NCBI GenBank assembly: GCA_963855995.1
Contig: OY979723.1
Span: 12,538,713 to 12,602,712, forward strand
From: Muricea muricata
Lineage: Eukaryota; Cnidaria; Anthozoa; Malacalcyonacea; Plexauridae
Reading direction: 5' to 3'
DNA length: 64,000 nucleotides
Part shown: in pieces, positions 22,457 through 44,341 of the stretch
Position numbering within the stretch: position 1 is the stretch's first letter
Layout: the number at the start of each line of letters is the position of its first letter
Made by a program: the position numbers and the translations under genes
Notes under the pieces: generated by a model
The model's input: only the letters and a program-made list of their open reading frames with translations
Databases searched by the model: none
Told to the model about the DNA's origin: nothing

Positions 22457-23917
22457 TTAATAATTTGTGACTGATGAATAATTTGGATTTGTTGTACTCA
22501 TTGTTGAGTGTTCATTAGCTCCTGGTCTAAAAGAGATGATATTAATGTAAGAAAAAAAACAAGGAAAAAATTCCATAATTGATGGGAAGACCTGACCACA
22601 AGGATCCAATCCACCTAATAAACAAAGCTACAATTGAAAATACCTCGAAGGATCTTTTGAAATGTCGATGACCACTTCGGAAGGCCCAGGGCGATAGATG
22701 TTTTTGTCAACACCTAGTCATAAAAAGTGACAGTTTTTAGTTTGTATATACCAAAAAATGGCAAACCAATACCAGGAAAATTACCAGAAAAGTCAATTTC
22801 ATCTTGTTGATCCTGAAATTCATTTAGCAAATGATCATCACCAAATCGACTACAAAACAAAGCGATGCATTTTTAGTGTAGTGGGCCACAGTTTGGTTTT
22901 TACAAAACTGCTTTTGTAGAATTGTCTAATGTCAGACAAAGTGCAACGCTTCTCGCATTAGCATAATCTGCAGGCCTGAATTTGGTATCAGACATAGTGG
23001 TAAGAACAGACCCTGTTGGATGGGCTTGGACTTTTTTTCCCTGCTCTTAATAATTTTAGCATTTAGATCAGGCGAGAGCAATCCGACCAGGTCCAAGCAG
23101 CTTAGGTAAAAATTTGCATATATGGTCACACTCGGCACAGAACAGTAAATCACCAGAACGGCAGCTTGGAAGCGCAACATGTGGCCTTCACTTTTATGCA
23201 GTTTAGTGGTCAGGAGAATTGGCATAAACATTCTGGTTGTTTTAATGGCCAGAAAATGCAATTGACTAGCAGATGTCGACATATGTGGCGACAACCTAAA
23301 CTGCAAAGTTTCTGACTTGAGTTGCCTTTCTGTTTATTTTCTATTTTGCGAGAAAGGCAAAACATGAAGACATTGCTATGCTTAACACATACAAAACTAT
23401 CTGGAAGTGAGATGAAAGACATCCTATCATTCCAATGTATTTTTAGCATATAAACAGAATTCCATGCTAACATTTAAATGACCTAGGTTGATTTTAAGCT
23501 TACTATAGAGAAACAAAAATACACGTAATAAGATAACAAGTCCAAAATATGTAATTTAGTCAACTTTTTTTGTGAACATGTAAATGCCAGCGTCACATAC
23601 ACAAACACAATAAATGTAAAATTAAAAATTATTATTTCAAACTTGTACACTTATCTAGAAGCGAATTAACTAATATAGAAACTACAAACAAACTAGTAAT
23701 AATTTTTAAAATCAACACGTTGTTTCGGTAAAGATGGACAGTACGAAAAGTAAAGTACGAAATGACTATTAATTTAATTCGAATATAATTGCTATCAAAA
23801 GGCGTACCTTGTATTTTGTTTTGGCGCATAGTTGGTAAATCGATCGAAACCTCTATTTTTTCTAAGAGCCCAACGAGGACAAAGACCTGAGCAATCCGTG
23901 CCAAAACATTGTCCCAT
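22457..23917 (-). CDS. Small protein with N-myristoylation-type start, unrecognised family
   Basis: I assembled four minus-strand exons: 23808-23917, 22785-22849, 22644-22713, 22457-22526. All junctions are GT-AG, phases agree (2, 0+1, 2) and the frame ends in TAA, giving 104 residues. The start MGQCFGTDCSG has Gly2 and nearby cysteines, a pattern for myristoylation plus palmitoylation, so a membrane-attached peripheral protein is likely. After a basic, aromatic segment the rest is acidic and probably disordered (FQDQQDEIDFSG, RPGPSEVVIDISKDPSRPG). I do not recognise the family. The exons are each shorter than 37 codons, so simple ORF searches miss the gene. It starts 392 bp from, and divergently to, the gene at 24310. 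Confidence 0.65.
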
Positions 23918-24309
23918 TCTAGACGAAAACTACTTAAAAATCATTAAAAAGATAAGCGGAAAACTAAATTAATTTTTAACAAAATTAAATGTTCTATCTC
24001 TCATCTACTTCACTTGTTCTGCATATTAATGATGCCATCGCTCAGAAGACGAATTTCAGATCTACGACTTCCTTTTTGCCAAGTTTAAATGTCATTCTTT
24101 AACTCAAATACTTATTTATTTAGGAAATTAGTTTAGATTCTGCTATAAAATCATGCTCAAAACTGAGTAATTATTGTGAAATAAATGAATAATACGCCTC
24201 AAACTAGCAGTACCAAAAAGGGTGATGACGTTAACAATTTTTGAGGGATGGTTTTTATTTGAAGCAGTTTTTGACACTGATCGCTATAGAATGTTGTTCT
24301 AATTTCAAT
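23918..24309. promoter_or_regulatory. Bidirectional promoter region
   Basis: 392 bp separate the start codons of two divergent genes, so their promoters must lie here or overlap. The region holds GCATATTAATGAT (octamer-like) and CGTTAAC but no TATA box at a convincing distance. The functional claim is inference from spacing. Confidence 0.55.
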
Positions 24310-27300
24310 ATGGTGGTGGCAAGGTGCAAAGTTTCTGTATTGAATGCATTGCTGTCTGTGGGTGAAAGAGAGCTAAGCCTTGTTTGTAAGTAATACTCAA
24401 TGTTTATTAAATAAAATACTCAATGTAATTTGCTTGGGTGATATGATAATAAACTCTTGACTTACTAAACTGTGACAAAATATTGGGTGATGAAATTGTT
24501 TACATGCTGATTACTGACAATCCCCTAAATTCTAGTCAGCAGCAGATTCGTTTCAACATGTAAAATTGTGTTGAAAAGTCGTCCAAGCACAGCTGGTATC
24601 CCTGCTTGGGCGAAAGCAGCCAATAAGAGACGGGCACAGGTTCTACTTTTGGAGAAGAAGAAAACACCCGCACAAATGCAGGCAGAAGTACGCCTTGCTG
24701 ATGTGGAGTCGAACAAATCTGATTTTTTAACCACAAGCAGAGTTGGTGTTCACAAACCCAAGCAGAAAACAACAGAAACAAATAGGTTTGTGGTTCTAGG
24801 ATCAGGCTTTGAATTTTACCATTTTTATCATATTCACCAAACTGCATTCTGTGTAGTGTGTATCCCATGTCTAAATTTCCAAATCATGTAACCTTGGTTT
24901 GAATCATTTGGTTTACCTATGTCTTGGAGCTTACGTAGAATAATGCACCTTTGGTTAAGACATTCATTGTTGCCTAAATGAACATATTGCACTTATTTTG
25001 TTCTTAAGAATAATGTCCTCCACCATTGGGAATGTGTTTGTCTTCTATCATCCAAAACAAGATTACCCAATACAACACTCAAAGGTAAAACAGTATTTTC
25101 AACATTAGAATCTTAAACTCCCTCCCCCATCTTTTGCTGCCCCCCCCCCCATAATTAAAGCCCTGCTAACCAAAGTACCAACTTCTAAACCAAAGGCTGA
25201 ATCATCAGAGCTAAGTCACAAAGGAGATATATATATCTCCTTTGTGGCTAAGTTGTTTCTTTTAGCCTTGCAATTCATCACTATAATCAACTTAGTTTAA
25301 AAATAATGTGTGTGTATTGTAATTCAGAATTTCTTCACATTCCTGTTGTTCACGTCATTGCTATTTTCATATGTTTAATTTACAAGGATGTGAATATGAC
25401 TGAAGGACTTGATGGAGACTTTGCAGCAACCAATAGCCTAACTGACTCCCAGGTAATTTGCACAGTTCTTCTATGTATAAATGCACCAGCCAAATTGAAT
25501 GTGTAAATCCCCCCCCCCCCCTGTGTACTGGGCATGTAACATTAAAAACTTCTTGAAAGTCAAATATCATGCCCCTTCAGTCCAAAGAGCACAAATGCCT
25601 GGCTATTAATATCTGCACAGGCAAATACCCCCACATGCTTGGAGAGGTGGAGGGGGAAGGATGGCACACCTATTTGACTGGTGGTAAGCACTAGATTTTG
25701 GTCTTTATCTGCACTCCACCTTTTATACTCATTGTTGTTTGCATTGATTTAGGTTGCTGAAATCAAAGCGTTGCAAGGACTTGATCCGAAGTTATGGAGC
25801 GCTGATGTGTTGTCAGACATGTTCAAAGTGGATCCTCTTGTTATAATGTATGTTTTTGACAAGGGGTAGGCCACGCCAGTAAGAAATGAAGCAAGTAAAT
25901 TGACCTCCTATTTCGGAACCATCCTCAGAGATATGAAAAACTGGATTCATATTAATCTGACCCTGCAGAGAACAACGAAAAATTCGTTGTCTCGAGCGGG
26001 ATTTGAACTCGCATCTTCGGGTTTCTAGACCGCCGCTCTACCAATTGAGTTATGGGGCAAAATATTTGACTTTGGTCTAGAAATCCGAAGATGCGAGTTC
26101 GAATCCCGCTCGAAGCAACGAATTTTTCCTTGTTCTCTGCAGTGTCAGATTAATATGAATATAGTTTTTCAAATTGACTTCCTTTCAGTCTCTGTAGGCA
26201 AATTAACGTTTGTGAGTCACATAAGACTTAACTCAAAACTGTATTCAGTAGCCAGTAGATGAAACATCCACTTTTAACCGAAAAGCCCACAATGCACAGG
26301 GATATAAAACGGAAAAGTGCAAAAAACGTAAAACCGTGAAACCGAAAAGTGCAACTTGCGGGAAAACACCGCGTATAATAAAATTTTCTTTCACAAGCAC
26401 CATCCTACATGTCTGATATTGACTAGATCACTATTACGCAACAATAACAAGGCACAAACATGCATGTGTACCAATATTTTGTACTTTATAGCAATATGGC
26501 TCCTCTTAATGCCGATCAGCAACTGCAGCTGGAAGTGGAACAAGATTTTTTGGCTACGCTTTCAGAGTACGAGAGAAAGGAATACACTTATTTTAAGGAC
26601 AACGTAAGATTTCACTTCATCGGGAGCAATGGACGATTTCCCTTTTACACAAACTTTGGAATTGGGAATATTCATTAGCACAGCTGGAAAGAGCATCCTA
26701 AATTTGGCAAAATTGTGAAGTTTGGTTGCAAAACATTGTAAAGTGTGGAAAATATAGCCCTGTGAACTGTGCATTGCGCGGAAAACTGTAATCAGAATTC
26801 GAAATGTGATTACACTTTTCCGCGCATAATACAAAAGTATATAGAATTTGCAAACTTCACAGGGCTATATTTTCCACATTTTACAATATCTTGCAGCCAA
26901 ACTTCACCATTTTTCTAAATGTAGCATGCCCTTTCCAGCTGTGCTAATAAATATACCTAATTCAAAAGTTTATCTAAAAGAGGAATGGAGCTTAACTTTC
27001 GGTTAACGTAAAATTCAAAGGGAATTTCCTAGGATCTTGTTTATAAACTTTGAAACATTTTTTCACAAATATTGTCTAGGTTAACTGAAGTTTTAGTTTC
27101 TGAAGTTTTGAGCGAAACGGCAGAAGTGTAGACATATGCAAACTAAAACAGTGGTACATACATAAACAAACTTTAACTAAGGGTTGTTGCTAACCAAGCT
27201 TTGGACGACTGGCCTTTGAATTTGCGAGATTACAGACACCGTAAATGTAGTGTATCAAAGTTTTCGTTAGCTAAGCTCTGTGATGAACTTCTATCCGTAA

Positions 27301-27520
27301 GCTTAAAGTTTTCGGCGATCTTCAGTGTCGACTTCAGTCATTAGATCCGAGCTGCAAGCGTTTGGAAGATAAGTTTACGAGATGTTTCCACGTCGAAACT
27401 TACTCTTTTACCTTGTAAACCTACCATGGACTTATCACGGTGATTGTCTCGTCTTTCACGTTTTAGGAAAGGAAAAAACAGCTTCGAAAATTAGGAAAGA
27501 GAGCCGAAATGACTGAATAA
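24310..27520 (+). CDS. Probable mitochondrial ribosomal protein, mL58/MRP-L20-like
   Basis: Seven exons fit with full phase agreement: 24310-24385, 24536-24785, 25009-25084, 25387-25452, 25753-25847, 26492-26603, 27467-27520, giving 242 residues. The N-terminus (MVVARCKVSVLNALL...) is basic and aliphatic with few acids, as in mitochondrial presequences. Next comes a basic Ala/Lys-rich stretch, then NVFVFYHPKQDYPIQHSK, then EIKALQGLDPKLWSADVLSDMF followed by a charged helix and basic tail. The order YHP...P..HSK, then an LR-x-xDP-x-xW-type helix, then a basic tail resembles fungal mL58 (MRP-L20) as I remember it. The match is from memory and weak; the gene model is stronger than the name. Confidence 0.5.
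25932..26059 (-). mobile_element. tRNA-derived SINE copy (intron)
   Basis: The minus strand begins with a tRNA-like head. The A-box region is CTCAATTGGTAGAGC and the B-box region is GAGTTCAAATCCCGC, followed by a tail with ACGAATTTTTCGTTGTTCTC. It lies in intron 5 of the mL58-like gene and is head-to-head with the next copy. Confidence 0.75.
26072..26172 (+). mobile_element. Second SINE copy, head-truncated, opposite orientation
   Basis: This has the same sequence as the 25932-26059 copy on the other strand, starting at GGTCTAGAAATCCGAAG with the A-box missing. It keeps the B-box (GAGTTCGAATCCCGC) and the tail. The pair forms a ~100 bp-arm hairpin. Confidence 0.75.
26638..26982. mobile_element. 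Palindromic MITE, family P, copy 1
   Basis: The two halves are near-complete inverted copies: GGAAAGAGCATCCTAAA... and GAAAATATAGCCCTG on one arm, their inverse on the other, with a GCGCGGAAAA/TTCCGCGC centre. It lies in intron 6 of the mL58-like gene. Two more copies are at about 36396 and 63124. Confidence 0.85.
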
Positions 27521-27521
27521 A

Positions 27522-29115
27522 AAGATAATTGGATGCAGTGAATTAATCTGTGCGAGTCAGCGGAGGAAGACAGGCTGTGGTAAAGAATTGGACGCGTGTT
27601 TAGTGACGTTTGATGAGGCTAATTAAGAGACTTGCAACAATTTCGCCATCATTTGCTCTAAGAGGCACTAAGTGTGCAGATTGTGCTAAGTGTGTACTGG
27701 GTTTTAACGCTTGAACTCAATGACTCAACCAACTTTACCGTCAGACACCATCAAATATACCCCTTTAACTACCTGAAACGATATAAACAGCATTCGACGT
27801 TTCGAGCAAATTGGCGCTTCGTCGGAGAGTCTGCTTCAATATCGTTTCTGGCAGTAAAGAACCGGTATTTTCTATATCTGCGCCCTGTGTGGTATCCATC
27901 GAGGAAAATTTCACTAAAAACCGGAGAAATTCATCCGCAAAAATCCAGGAAATCCGAAAAAAACCCCGGAAAACACGCAAAATAACATTACCTGTCTGCC
28001 TTCTAACCCGAAAGAATCTGCCAAGAAAATCCGAGACAATTTTTTTGGGTGAAATTAACGTTTTTCGGGATTCACATCACTTTAGACTCGTGTTTAATGT
28101 TGCTTTAATTGCATCTCAAAGATCAGTACGCTTCTACTGACACATTAAAATTGTAGTCGCGCCCGTGAGTTTGCGTGCAAAACGTTCATACGTACGAGCG
28201 ACAAATCAAATGACATGTAACGGATAACAATCGAAGTCATGAGTACCCTCGAGAGTTTCACGTGATCGTGTAATGTCAACCGCGTGGTAAAGGTTTATAC
28301 TGTTATATGCGACAATGTGTGGTGAATAATAATAGTTATTGCCAGGAGATTTAAACAGAACATGATGATATTCCTGTTTTGTCTATCTGGTAAAATATGA
28401 TTGTATCAGGCTACTTTTAGTATCTATTAAATTTGAATTTCACATTAGCATTGTGCTGACGAATCACCACATCAGGCGCTAAAGGTCATATTGGGAAACG
28501 ACCGCTTCAGCTTTTGATTAGTTAATTACGTGTTACGTAATTGGTCTTAAATAATTGGTCTTAATTCCTCTCTAGAAGAGCACACGTCAGAGACATATTG
28601 TTTATCAGTCAAAATTTATCACCTAACTGATGTAAAAGACCCTAAAAGCCTTTAATCCGAAGCATGTGTTGAGGTATTTACCTATCAAGACTCGTGTGAG
28701 CTGGGGGTGTATTTAATGAGCGCGCCAATGAAATTTCTTAAAAGTTTTCAAAACGTGCCGTAGCTCAGAGACCGGAAGTAAACCTACCACAACAACGCGG
28801 TCAATATCCGGTTTTGCCGAGGCAACGAATATACGAAAAGGGACTTTATCGCCAAAAAAACGCAATATCTACCCCACGTCTGTACCATAAGAGGATAAAC
28901 CGAACAATATTACGTATTCTGTTGTAATAAAATAACATTCATCGCTTCGGAGCGACATTATTGCTTTAGTAACGACAACATTCTTTGTGACATAGTCACT
29001 TCCGGTTTTAATAAATGAAAAAATTTCTTTCTACTGGTGCCAAGCAATAGAAAATAGAGTAGCGTCGCTTTTGGTTTGGCTTTCTAGTCGCTTTCCTTGG
29101 CGAGATTCGAGCATA
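27522..29115. other. Intergenic; upstream region of AHCYL promoter A
   Basis: No gene is recognised. Two ETS-type motifs in opposite orientation, CCGGAAGT at 28772-28779 and ACTTCCGG at 28998-29005, lie 110-350 bp upstream of the first AHCYL ATG. They are candidate promoter elements. Confidence 0.45.
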
Positions 29116-39312
<10,197 letters not shown>

Positions 39313-39316
39313 ATTA

Positions 39317-39322
39317 AATAAA
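39317..39322 (+). terminator. AHCYL poly(A) signal
   Basis: AATAAA five bases after the stop codon; very short 3' UTR if used. Confidence 0.45.
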
Positions 39323-39565
39323 TATGATATGTAATGAAGAGAGAGCGAAGCAAAATGTGGACAGAATCAATATTTGTTCAATGCTATTGCCAAATCATCC
39401 AAGATGGGCTATTTATTACAGTACAAAGTTCTGTTCAGAGATACTGGGCATTGATGCTTATATTATTATTCACATCACAACTGCATGTGAGCTATTATTT
39501 TACCAATTAATATGAAGAGCTTGCATGTCAGAACACTGTAAATTGGCCAATTGATCTGAAAACAC

Positions 39566-39830
39566 GGAAAAGTACTGGCACTAGTTGTCAAATAGAAATC
39601 CATTTTTTGATCCAAATTATCGAATTTGTCATGAAATGTAATTTACTTTGTTTGTAAATTTCTGGTAGACTTATAATTATCTTTATTAAAGACAGTTACT
39701 AAGTTTCAACAAGTTTCACGTAGGAAAACAAAAGATATAAGTGGTTAACAGCAGAATGCATTTCTATTGGTAGCTCATTCCAGGCTTTTTCATCACGGTC
39801 AGATCAGCTGGTTCGATGTGACAAATCTTG
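39566..39830 (+). repeat. Dispersed ~265 bp repeat, copy 1
   Basis: The segment from TACTGGCACTAGTTGT through ACAAAGATATAAGTG to ATCAGCTGG recurs in direct orientation at 46697-46955, about 7.1 kb away, with around a quarter of positions changed. It may be an old SINE-like element. Confidence 0.65.
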
Positions 39831-42428
39831 TATGTTTACACACAGCAAAAAGTAGGGGTCGGTTGTGCGAAAGGCGATTATCACTATCCAGGGGAAAGTG
39901 ATTTTCTTACACTTTCTAAATTTTGATAAAATATAAAACAATAGATGGTCCGAAAATCGATAACATGTTGAAAATTTATTTCAATATCCACTGAAATTTT
40001 ATTTCAATATGTTGAGCAACTAGTAAAACCTATGTTAATGTTCAGGTGAAGTCGAGTTAATTAAAGCCACGTTTTATCTCTTGCGAATTCAATATCCCTG
40101 GCGCTGTCCACTTGTCATACCACCACCGCAAGGAGTTAACTGTAGACTACAGCGATGATGCAGTGTTACATTTTAACATGTCTTCCAAAATATTCGTAAC
40201 ATGGGCAAGAAAATTGCTACTATTTGGAAGGAAAACTTGGTCTCAATAATTGTTAATGGAACAAAAAAGTGTAACCAAATCTAAGATAACTTTTATAACA
40301 TTGGAGTCAGTTTATGTTGCAAGTTCCAGCTAATAGTCGAAGTATATTTCTAGTCGAAGAAATTACTCATTGTTTTTAGGTTTGTTTTTCACAACATTGT
40401 TTACTAAGAAATATCCCTTACTGTGAAACATGGCAGTTTTTACAGGGCCAAGATTAAAACTTCTTGAAAAACAGGCAGAATGGTCACAACGCAGCTGGGT
40501 TGTCGTTTAACTATTCAGATTTGCTGTGCTTGGACGTACACGTCACATAGATTTGCGACTATTTTGTATTTGATGTCATTTTGTGATTTACACTGACAAT
40601 AATATAGACGAATCGAGTTAGTCATATTGTGTATTAGCGTTTTATATTATACCAGACATGGGAATTAACTTAAATACGATAACTGAATTGGAAAATAATA
40701 AACGAGAAATTACGATCTGTTTTTTGATCATGGATTTTGGTTCAGGGTTTAGGAAAATAACATTATTGTCCATTAGTATTTTGCGAGAGAGGAAAAAAAT
40801 TAACGAAACATGCACATTTTTTACAAATTGTTTGTATCTGTGGGTCCCACCTTTCAAATGTCTGGGGGAAGGGGGTGAGGGTGTTCTATAGATGCCATTA
40901 TCATGCCAATTCTGTCTGAGTTACCAGCTTGCAGGTTGTTAAATTTATCTTGTGCTGACAAACAGGTTGAAAGACTTCACTTTTAATTTCAGTTAGTTTG
41001 CTAGGATTGATAATTACCACGTAAACTGTTAGGGACGGACCATTGGAGAAGTGATTAGGAAGGGGTGTGGGCTTCGAAGACGCAATACATTTTTTCTACA
41101 CTTGACTAGAGAATATATTATTTAATTGACTTTTATCTTTTAATGTTAATTGACTTGAAATAAATTTCACTATTTGTTTGGAAATTCGATTTTTTCGACT
41201 TTTTTGGACAGGATCAAAAGTCTTCAATCATTTGGTGAGGGATACTTTGCCTTTCTGAAAGTCGGTCATGCATATGTAATATTGTACACGTGAACTGTGT
41301 AAATAATACATATATGGCATCGTTTCGCCAATGAGATGAGAGTATGCATGCAGGGCTGGTACTCCCCGCATATATTTGAAGAAACACGAGAAGGCGTGCG
41401 TGAAGGAACTTCTTTTTGACGACACGGAGCACAAGGGATGCTCTTCGCCACAGCGCAACTCAAGAAATCAGAGCTTCTGCGCACAGTCAGAAAACACCAA
41501 AATCCTAAACACAATTTGTAAGTAAGATACCATTTCATTTCCCTGTTGCTTGTCAACGTTTATGACATATTTTGCCGGCGAAACTACACGATTTCTACGA
41601 GCTTGATATGGGCAGGTGGCGGCTACGAAGCACAATGAAGTTCAAAGCGAAATTCCTGCTTGCTTGTTTTGTTTTGGCCGGATTTGTCGAGCTAATGTTG
41701 TAGACGGGCTTAGTAAACGAACGCTGTGGTTTATTTTTGACATAGGGCTGGTTTTAAATGGCCTATGCCTTTGATATTTTGTCAATTTCTGAAGTCATCA
41801 AGCGAAGTGTGGTGGACTGCGTTCACATAATGACATAATTACAATGTAACTTCACAATTTTTCCTGGCAAACTCGTCCTTATATTGATAATTTTTTCGCT
41901 GATTTTACATTACAATATCATCTGTGTCGAAATTGTGCAAGTTCAGAATGAAATTTCTAAATGGTTAAAAAATGGAAAGCCGAACAAATAACATGTGATG
42001 GCTTCAATCTTACCCGTGTCACCTTTTTGCATGTATAATCATTACTGTATATGCACATGTAAAACAATTGTGTATGCATGCATGTACTGCAAAGTGTAGA
42101 CTCTAGAACCACTTCAAAAATTAATATCTTGAAGGCTCAATATCCAACTCTTTTAGCATAATAGGGACTGTCGACAAATAGATTTTGTTCACTAATTGTG
42201 AGCTTGTTCTGTGATCTGGAGAGGGAGTGAGCTTTGAATCTGTGACTGCACAGTAAATGGGATTAAAACAGACTTTTTGGGTGAGGCAATCATGGAACAA
42301 GTGCGTGATTGGAGTATGAAATTAAATTTGTCGATGGCCCCCTTTTAACATGTAGAATAAAGTTTTACATGTAAATCTTTTAAGAAACACTGCTTGATCA
42401 ATTTCACAAATATGATTTTAAATTTTAG
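39831..42428. other. Intergenic / 5' region of NRF1
   Basis: No coding sequence is recognised. A non-coding first exon of NRF1 must lie here because the coding exon starts after an acceptor at 42428. A segment around 41440-41515 ending ATTTGTAAGTAAG has a good donor and contains TGCGCA, half of the NRF1 palindrome, so it is a candidate 5' exon. This is inference only. Confidence 0.4.
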
Positions 42429-42434
42429 ACCAAA

Positions 42435-44021
42435 ATGTCACATGTAAGTCATGTGGTCAGCATGCATCATGATGCTGGTTCCCATTCTCCTGAAATTGTC
42501 ACGATACATGACAGCACAGATCACTTTCAAAACATTACTCATGATTCCTCTGCGATGTCGGAACCCTCGTCCCCCGAGTCTGCAACATTTGATGATTCCG
42601 ACCTCCTCAACTCCTCCGTCACGGACGTTGTTACCAGCCAGTTAGCAGCCGCTGGACCAGTAGGGGTTGCAGCAGCAGCTGCTGTTGCCACCGGTCGCAA
42701 GCGAAAGCGTCCACACTCATTCGAAACCAACCCGTCCATTCGTAAACGTCAGCAAACAAGATTGCTACGAAAACTGAAGGGCACTATAGATGAATATGCA
42801 ACACGTGTGGGTCAGCAAGCCGTTGTTCTGTGTGCTTGCCCAGGAACACCAAATCCATTGTTTAAGGTAATGACTGATTTTTCCATCACAATGTGATTAA
42901 TCATGTATTGGAACTTGCTGTACTTCCAGCTTGTTTGACATATAGAAAAGATCAAAGATCATTTAAAACAGTTTAATGATAATTTCTAGGTATTTGGAGC
43001 TGCACCGCTGGAGAATTGTGTAAAGAGCCTAAAACCACACATTCTGCAGAGTTTAGAAGGGGCATTGGCCCAACAAACACCAACACCAAGTCAAGATAAT
43101 AATGGTCTTTTTGAACTACCACCTTTATACATAGATGGCATTCCAACACCTGTTGACAAAATGACTCAAGCGCAACTACGAGCTTTTATACCCCTGATGT
43201 TAAAGTATTCCACGGGTCGGGGAAAGCCTGGGTGGGGCCGGGAATCAACCAAACCTCCCTGGTGGCCTGAAGACATTCCTTGGCAGAATGTGCGAAGCGA
43301 TACTCGCACGGAGGAGCAAAAAGCCAAATTGTCATGGACCAATGCTCTGAGAACAACTGTAAAGAACTGCTATGAATATCACGGACGCTCCGACCTGTTG
43401 CCTGATTTTCACGATGGTGAGCGGTTCCCGCAAGTGCAAGGCACGCATCCTATTGTCCACACTCTGACTAATGCAGATGGCACATTGTCATTGGTGCAGG
43501 TTGACGCGACTGGAGCAATTGTCAGCTCATACACAGATGGATCCACGCAAGCAGAGTCAACGCAAGCGGTTGCCACCCTATCCGAGGTGTCGGCAACAAC
43601 TCAAGGTACGCCAGTCACAATAAGTATCACCGAGATGTCACAAGGTGAGGCAGCTGCCCAGGCAGCAGTTGCGACATTAGCGGAAGCAACCTTGTCCGAC
43701 GGAGGTCAACTGGTCATATCCGAACACGCGGCAAATGCCTTAGCGGGTGTTAGTGAATCTTCTTTGAATACTTCAAGTATGGTGAATATACCAGTTCATG
43801 CTGCTGCCGCCATGATGCAAATTCAAAACAGTCAGATAGCCAACGCTCAAACACAGTACATTGCCACAAGTATACCTCAAGTCGCCATGGCACCACATTC
43901 AAATTTGAATACAGTGAGCGATTCTCAAAACATTCAAACGCAACTTGTTGACTCAACTGGCAGTGATAATCCAGTTCCTGGAGCTAGTCAAGCTGTTGAG
44001 GTCGTTACATACACTACTTGA
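42435..44021 (+). CDS. NRF1: Nuclear respiratory factor 1
   Basis: NRF1 is a homodimeric transcription factor that binds GC-rich palindromes in promoters of mitochondrial and growth genes. There are two coding exons, 42435-42866 and 42990-44021, in phase 0, giving 487 residues (human 503). The acidic/Ser-rich start is followed by AAAGPVGVAAAAAVATG, the basic nuclear-localisation stretch KRKRPHSF, the dimer/DNA-binding domain (NPSIRKRQQTRLLRKLKGT, then VDKMTQAQLRAFIPLMLKYS, GRGKPGWGRES, WWPEDIPWQNVRSDTRTEEQ) at about residues 85-270, and an Ala/Gln/Thr-rich activation domain ending QAVEVVTYTT. The gene is intact. The first exon is non-coding and not located. Confidence 0.96.
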
Positions 44022-44289
44022 TTTTAACCTATGTTGAAAAGCTTAACTATATGTGTGTGTATAAAATGAAGTGATCTTTTAGCCTTAGATATTATTTAAC
44101 ATGTTTTGTAAAAGATGTGTGAAATTTTAGAAGCATACATGGTAGCTGTGACATATTCATAATTACAAATGGTCAAATTTTACTGGCTTGATTTTTGGGT
44201 GTTGTTTACTTGTTCAAAGTTACAAGGTTCTTTCAGTCCAAGTTTCCTTTTATGTCATTCTCACATTAGCACAGAAAAATTGATTTTGT

Positions 44290-44303
44290 TATGTCCAATA
44301 AAT
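44290..44303 (+). terminator. NRF1 poly(A) signal
   Basis: CCAATAAATATAGAG lies about 270 bp after the NRF1 stop; the same signal is copied at about 45142 behind the duplicated exon. Confidence 0.5.
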
Positions 44304-44341
44304 ATAGAGTACTAATGTTTTGAAAGCTTCAAGATACTCGT

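Noticed and set aside
25932..26059. A functional tRNA gene
   Set aside because: T-stem has a mismatch, the anticodon arm does not fold well, and a second inverted copy with a shared tail shows that it is a SINE.
27811..28140. 109-codon frame upstream of AHCYL
   Set aside because: No motif and overlaps frames in other phases; no credible exon structure.
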